A stretch of DNA of 8,958 nt from Accumulibacter sp. (GTDB taxonomy: Bacteria; Pseudomonadota; Gammaproteobacteria; Burkholderiales; Rhodocyclaceae). A program made the position numbers and the translations under genes. The notes beneath the pieces were generated by a model that had not been told where the DNA came from, did no database searches, and saw only the letters and a program-made list of their open reading frames with translations. The DNA is taken from contig JAISQQ010000083.1 of the NCBI GenBank assembly GCA_031274075.1, forward strand, positions 1 through 8,958, written 5' to 3'. Numbering within the stretch: the first letter of the stretch is position 1; every line of letters begins with the position of its first letter. This document shows, one piece after another, positions 5,821 to 8,958 of the stretch.

Positions 5821-6801
5821 CTAAAGCATGACCAGTTTGTATCCTTGGCTGCCGAGCCCCAGTTCCTGCGCGTAATCCAGCGTGTGCGTGCCGTTCCTCG
5901 ACTCTATGCGTTCCCTCAGGGACGCGCTTCGTTTCGTGTCCGAAGCGTAGATGAGATCCACGCACGCCTTGTCCAGGGCCACCGGGTCGAGAGAGCCCAG
6001 GATGCCGATGTCGTCCATTTCGGGCGGCGCGGGATTGCTGCTGCAATCGCAATCCACGGACAGATGATTCATGACGTTGATATAGACGACGCGGTCGCCG
6101 AGCTTGTCCATCACCGCCCCCGCGGCTTCCGCCATCGACTCCAGGAAAACCGTATGGTCGCCGTCAAAACCGCTTTTGCGCTTGCCGCCCGTATGTATCC
6201 AGCCTTTGCCCTCGGCGGAAGCGATGCCGATGGAGATGTTCTTGACGGCGCCGCCGAAACCGCCCATGGCGTGCCCCTTGAAATGCGACAACACCAGGCA
6301 GGCGTCGTAATCGACGAAATGCGCGCCGACAAAATCTTCCTTGAGATGCTTCCCCCGCTTGAACGGAAGCGCGATGGAGCCCTCCTCGTCCATGATGTCC
6401 ACCGCGGCGATGGCGGTAAACCCGTGCTCTTCCGCCGCCTTTTTGTGCGACGCGGTATCCGCGCGCCGTCCGCCGTAAGCCGTATTGCACTCGATGATCG
6501 TGCCCTTGACGCCCTGCACCAGATCCTTGATGAGATCCGGCGACAAAAAATGATGGCCGCCCGGCTCTCCGGTGCTTATCTTGACCGCCACCCTGCCGCC
6601 GAGCTTTCGCCCCAGCGCGTCATAAACGGCCGACAAGCCGGGCGGCGTGATCTCTTTCGTCATATAGACGTTTGGCATGGTCCCGTCCCGCATTTTCGGC
6701 GCCTCCTCTTTCGCGCCCGCGCCGGGCGCGTATTCGCCCAAGGCGACTGCCGCGCCGACGCCCATCGCTTTCAGGAAATTCCGGCGATCGATCCTTTTCA
6801 T
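5821..6801 (-). CDS. Tat-exported DUF362-domain protein
   Basis: A 326-residue protein with a twin-arginine signal: DRRNFLKAMGVGAAVALG (~5-22) and a likely cleavage after AGA near residue 30, so it should be exported folded to the periplasm. The mature part matches the DUF362 family: VAVKISTGEPGGHHFLSPDL (~71-90), LSHFKGHAMGGFGGAVKNISIG (~171-192), VDCDCSSNPAPP (~249-260) and DDIGILGSLDPVALDKACVD (~263-282). Cysteines C105, C168, C251, C253 and C280 are possible metal or cluster ligands. The ferredoxin domain often fused in this family is absent; the exact reaction is unknown. The ATG at 6801 has a strong AAAGGAG 6 bases upstream. It lies 82 bp downstream of the PilZ-STAS gene on the same strand, so co-transcription is possible but not certain. 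Confidence 0.9.
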   Translation of the reverse strand: MKRIDRRNFLKAMGVGAAVALGEYAPGAGAKEEAPKMRDGTMPNVYMTKEITPPGLSAVYDALGRKLGGRVAVKISTGEPGGHHFLSPDLIKDLVQGVKGTIIECNTAYGGRRADTASHKKAAEEHGFTAIAAVDIMDEEGSIALPFKRGKHLKEDFVGAHFVDYDACLVLSHFKGHAMGGFGGAVKNISIGIASAEGKGWIHTGGKRKSGFDGDHTVFLESMAEAAGAVMDKLGDRVVYINVMNHLSVDCDCSSNPAPPEMDDIGILGSLDPVALDKACVDLIYASDTKRSASLRERIESRNGTHTLDYAQELGLGSQGYKLVML

Positions 6802-6824
6802 GGCGCTCTCCTTTCCTTATCCAC

Positions 6825-6845
6825 GGTCCATGATCTATGGTCCAT
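6825..6845. repeat. 14-bp-spaced direct repeat GGTCCAT
   Basis: GGTCCAT occurs at 6825-6831 and 6839-6845, in the leader of the DUF362 gene; the right copy is part of the palindrome ATGGTCCAT. The 14-base period equals that of the tandem units in the 3107-3193 repeat, though the sequences differ. It could be an operator or the remnant of a simple repeat. Confidence 0.4.
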
Positions 6846-6883
6846 CTGGCTTCGTGCCGCAAAAGACGGAACTACGAAGAAAA

Positions 6884-7516
6884 TCAAACGGGCGGCCAGC
6901 CGGCGATGGCCGCCAGTTCGTCGCTGACGCGGCAAGCGGGACGAACGATGGCGATGCGGTTGGTCTGCGCGGCAATCCGGCACAACTCGGCGCCGGTATT
7001 ATCGATGTCGGTCACCTTCGACAGGTCGATCTCATCCACGCCCACCTTGGTCAGGCTATGCATGAAATCGTCGCGCAGGCTCCCATTCAGGCCGCCCGCC
7101 ACGCGCATCACCCGGCGTCCCTGCAATTCATTCACGCTGAGGACAGAGCCTTTGCCGCTGGACAGCGCCAGCTCGATCTCGTCCTTCAGCAGTTGCTCGC
7201 TGACGGGTCCCGCCTGGAAGCGGGCGCTATAGAGCTTCCCCACGCAACCGACGACGATCGCGGAAATATCGATCAGCACCGAACCCAGGACGGAAAAATC
7301 GCAACCGAAGGCGCTGCCGACCTTCAGCGGCAACTCCGTGCACACCATCAAGCCGCCGAGCGAAAGGTTTTCCAGCCGGCCGGCGCCGCTATGGCCCGCC
7401 TGCCCAAAACGGACAAGCGGTTGCGCATTGAACCGGACACGCTGATGCCGACGCTGTTCCCTCATGTCTGCCCTTGCCTTGCGGGATTGCTCTATGATGG
7501 TGAGATTCGCCATCAT
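6884..7516 (-). CDS. PilZ domain protein with C-terminal STAS-like domain
   Basis: The N-terminal half is a PilZ (cyclic di-GMP receptor) domain with both binding motifs: RRHQR (22-26, RxxxR) followed by VRF, and NLSLGG (50-55, [D/N]xSxxG). The C-terminal part (~133-206) resembles a STAS/anti-sigma-antagonist domain: GRRVMRVAGGLNG, then EIDLSKVTDIDNTGAELC (162-179) and a final helix SDELAAIAG. In SpoIIAA-type proteins the phosphorylated Ser follows the Asp of D-S-S-G; here the stretch is D172-N173-T174-G175, so that Ser is replaced by Asn. Inferred role: cytoplasmic c-di-GMP-responsive switch acting by protein contact. Start is uncertain: ATG at 7516 (or 7513) has no good ribosome site, while ATG at 7465 has AAGGG 5 bases upstream and begins just before the PilZ motif. 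The longer start lies only 6 bp from the divergent dacB start. Confidence 0.82.
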   Translation of the reverse strand: MMANLTIIEQSRKARADMREQRRHQRVRFNAQPLVRFGQAGHSGAGRLENLSLGGLMVCTELPLKVGSAFGCDFSVLGSVLIDISAIVVGCVGKLYSARFQAGPVSEQLLKDEIELALSSGKGSVLSVNELQGRRVMRVAGGLNGSLRDDFMHSLTKVGVDEIDLSKVTDIDNTGAELCRIAAQTNRIAIVRPACRVSDELAAIAGWPPV

Positions 7517-7522
7517 ACCCCA

Positions 7523-8958
7523 ATGTCACGCATGGCCAAAACACGGCTTCACCGCCTGGGGCGGAGCTTCCCGTTCCGTCTTTTGCGTCTCCTCGTCCTT
7601 TGCGGCTTGGCCCTTGCGCGGCTCGCGGTCGCCGCCGGACTCCCCGCGCCGGTCGCCGACGCGCTCGAGAAAGCCGGCATCTCCGCGCAAAACGTGGCCG
7701 TGCTGGTGCAAGGCGTCGATGGAGAAGCGCCGCTGCTCAGCCACAACGCGCGCGCGCCGATGAATCCGGCTTCGGTGATGAAGCTGCTGACCACCTACGC
7801 CGCCCTCGAAATCCTGGGACCGGCGCATACCTGGGAGACCCAGGCGCTGGCCGAGCGGCCACTGGCGAACGGCCGGCTCGAAGGCGATCTCTATCTGCGC
7901 GGCAGCGGCGATCCGCGCCTGGCGCTGGAACAGTTCTGGCTCTTCCTGCGCCAATTGCGCGCCCAGGGCGTGCGCGACATCGGGGGCGACCTGGTGCTCG
8001 ACCGCAGCGCGTTTTCCCTTCCCCCGCACCACCCGGCGGAGTTCGACGGCAAGCCCTTGCGGCCCTACAACGTCGGGCCCGATGCCTTGCTGGTCAACCT
8101 GAAAAGCCTGCGTTTCACCCTGCGCGCGGATACCGACGGCGCGCGCGTCGACGTGCGGCCCGAGACGCCGGGCGCCGGGCGCTGGGTGCGCAATCGACTG
8201 AGCCTGGCCAAGGGTACTTGCGGCGACTGGCGCGAACGGCTGAAAATCGATCTGGAGGGCGAAGTCATCGTGCTGCGCGGCGCGTACCCGGCGATCTGCG
8301 GCGAACAGACGCTGTACCTCGCTCCCTGGCCCGCCGATTTCCAGGTCGAACAGCTTTTCCGCGCGCTCTGGCAGGAATTGGGCGGAACACTGCATGGCCG
8401 CGTCCGCGACGGCCTGACGCCCTCGGGCGCCCGGGTACTGGCCGTGCACCCATCGCCGACGCTCGCCGAAATCGTCCGCGAAATCAACAAGTTCAGCAAC
8501 AACGTGATGGCTCGCCAAGTGTTCCTGACGCTCGACGCCGCGCGCCCGGCCACCCCGGAAGGGGCGCGGCGCGCCATTCGCGCCTGGTTGTCCGGCAAGG
8601 GACTGAGCCTGCCGGAACTGGTGCTCGACAACGGCTCCGGCCTGTCGCGCAGCGAACGCGTTTCGGCGCAAAGCCTCGCGCAACTACTCCTGGCCGCGTG
8701 GCAAAGCCCGGTGATGCCGGAACTGATCGCCTCGCTCCCGCAGGCCGGCGTCGACGGAACGCTGCGCAAACGGATGAGCGGCGGGCCGGCCGCCGGACGC
8801 GCGCATCTCAAGACCGGCTATCTCGAAGACGTCCGCGCGCTGGCCGGCTACGTGCTCGACCCTGAGGGAAAGCGCTGGATCGTCGTATTCCTGATCAACG
8901 ATCCGCGCTCGCATCTTGGCAAACCGGCGATGGACGCCCTGCTGCAATGGCTGGTGAC
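7523..8958 (+). CDS. dacB: D-alanyl-D-alanine carboxypeptidase/endopeptidase PBP4 (3' end cut by the window)
   Basis: A class C penicillin-binding protein (peptidase family S13) that trims or opens peptidoglycan crosslinks in the periplasm. 478 codons are present with no stop before the edge; E. coli PBP4 is of similar length (477), so only a few residues should be missing. All three active-site motifs are seen: S84-V-M-K87 (SxxK), S325-N-N327 (SxN) and K430-T-G432 (KTG). LEGDLYLRGSGDPRL (~120) and LVLDNGSGLSR are further S13 hallmarks. An N-terminal basic stretch followed by a hydrophobic core (LLRLLVLCGLALARLAVAAG) and an Ala-rich end forms a Sec signal peptide. Candidate starts are ATG 7523 and ATG 7532, neither with a clear ribosome site. 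A -10-like TATGAT lies at 7493-7498, inside the longer form of the divergent PilZ gene. Confidence 0.93.
   Translation, partial: MSRMAKTRLHRLGRSFPFRLLRLLVLCGLALARLAVAAGLPAPVADALEKAGISAQNVAVLVQGVDGEAPLLSHNARAPMNPASVMKLLTTYAALEILGPAHTWETQALAERPLANGRLEGDLYLRGSGDPRLALEQFWLFLRQLRAQGVRDIGGDLVLDRSAFSLPPHHPAEFDGKPLRPYNVGPDALLVNLKSLRFTLRADTDGARVDVRPETPGAGRWVRNRLSLAKGTCGDWRERLKIDLEGEVIVLRGAYPAICGEQTLYLAPWPADFQVEQLFRALWQELGGTLHGRVRDGLTPSGARVLAVHPSPTLAEIVREINKFSNNVMARQVFLTLDAARPATPEGARRAIRAWLSGKGLSLPELVLDNGSGLSRSERVSAQSLAQLLLAAWQSPVMPELIASLPQAGVDGTLRKRMSGGPAAGRAHLKTGYLEDVRALAGYVLDPEGKRWIVVFLINDPRSHLGKPAMDALLQWLV

Noticed and set aside
7526..8865. Long frames 7526-8683 (-) and 7600-8865 (+)
   Set aside because: The frame beginning at 7523 contains SxxK, SxN and KTG of PBP4 and runs off the window end; the others are its shadows.
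1..8958. Defence system, prophage, transposon or CRISPR array
   Set aside because: No transposase, integrase, cas gene, nuclease or evenly spaced repeat array was found; the genes are chromosomal housekeeping or regulatory types.

Overview
This GC-rich window looks like chromosomal DNA of a betaproteobacterium. The best taxonomic evidence is the tmRNA gene. Its tag reads ANDERFALAA, the form typical of betaproteobacteria, and the gene is circularly permuted in the way of the two-piece tmRNAs known from that group. The protein-coding genes fit this: RhlE-type helicase, PilZ protein, PBP4, DUF362 protein and a dinitrogenase-cofactor-family protein. I cannot name genus or species.

Layout, left to right. 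(1) 41-1471 (+) is a DEAD-box RNA helicase, RhlE type. (2) 1477-2316 (-) is a PP2C-type Ser/Thr protein phosphatase whose stop lies 5 bp from the helicase stop (convergent). (3) 2317-2562 is a divergent control region. (4) 2563-3129 (+) is a PduO-type ATP:cob(I)alamin adenosyltransferase whose last codons run into an inverted repeat (3107-3193). (5) 3227-3540 is the permuted ssrA (tmRNA) gene, with promoter, acceptor piece, spacer, coding piece and a hairpin terminator shared with the opposing gene. (6) 3556-4344 (-) is an SDR oxidoreductase and 4393-5196 (-) a two-domain NifX/NifB-family protein with a Gly/His/Cys-rich linker; they probably form an operon (48 bp gap). (7) 5366-5641 (+) is a small unrecognised protein. 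(8) 5821-6801 (-) is a Tat-exported DUF362 protein and 6884-7516 (-) a PilZ+STAS-like protein; they are co-oriented with an 82 bp gap. (9) 7523 to the window edge (+) is a PBP4-type D-Ala-D-Ala carboxypeptidase (dacB), nearly complete.

Most of the window is ordinary housekeeping content: RNA remodelling, ribosome rescue, cobalamin activation, cell-wall maturation. No defence system, phage, transposase or CRISPR array is visible. The items most worth a second look are the permuted tmRNA with its non-CCA, precursor-paired 3' end; the inverted repeat that supplies the end of the adenosyltransferase; the duplicated NifX-like protein with a metal-ligand-rich linker; and the PilZ-STAS fusion that seems to lack the usual STAS phosphoserine.
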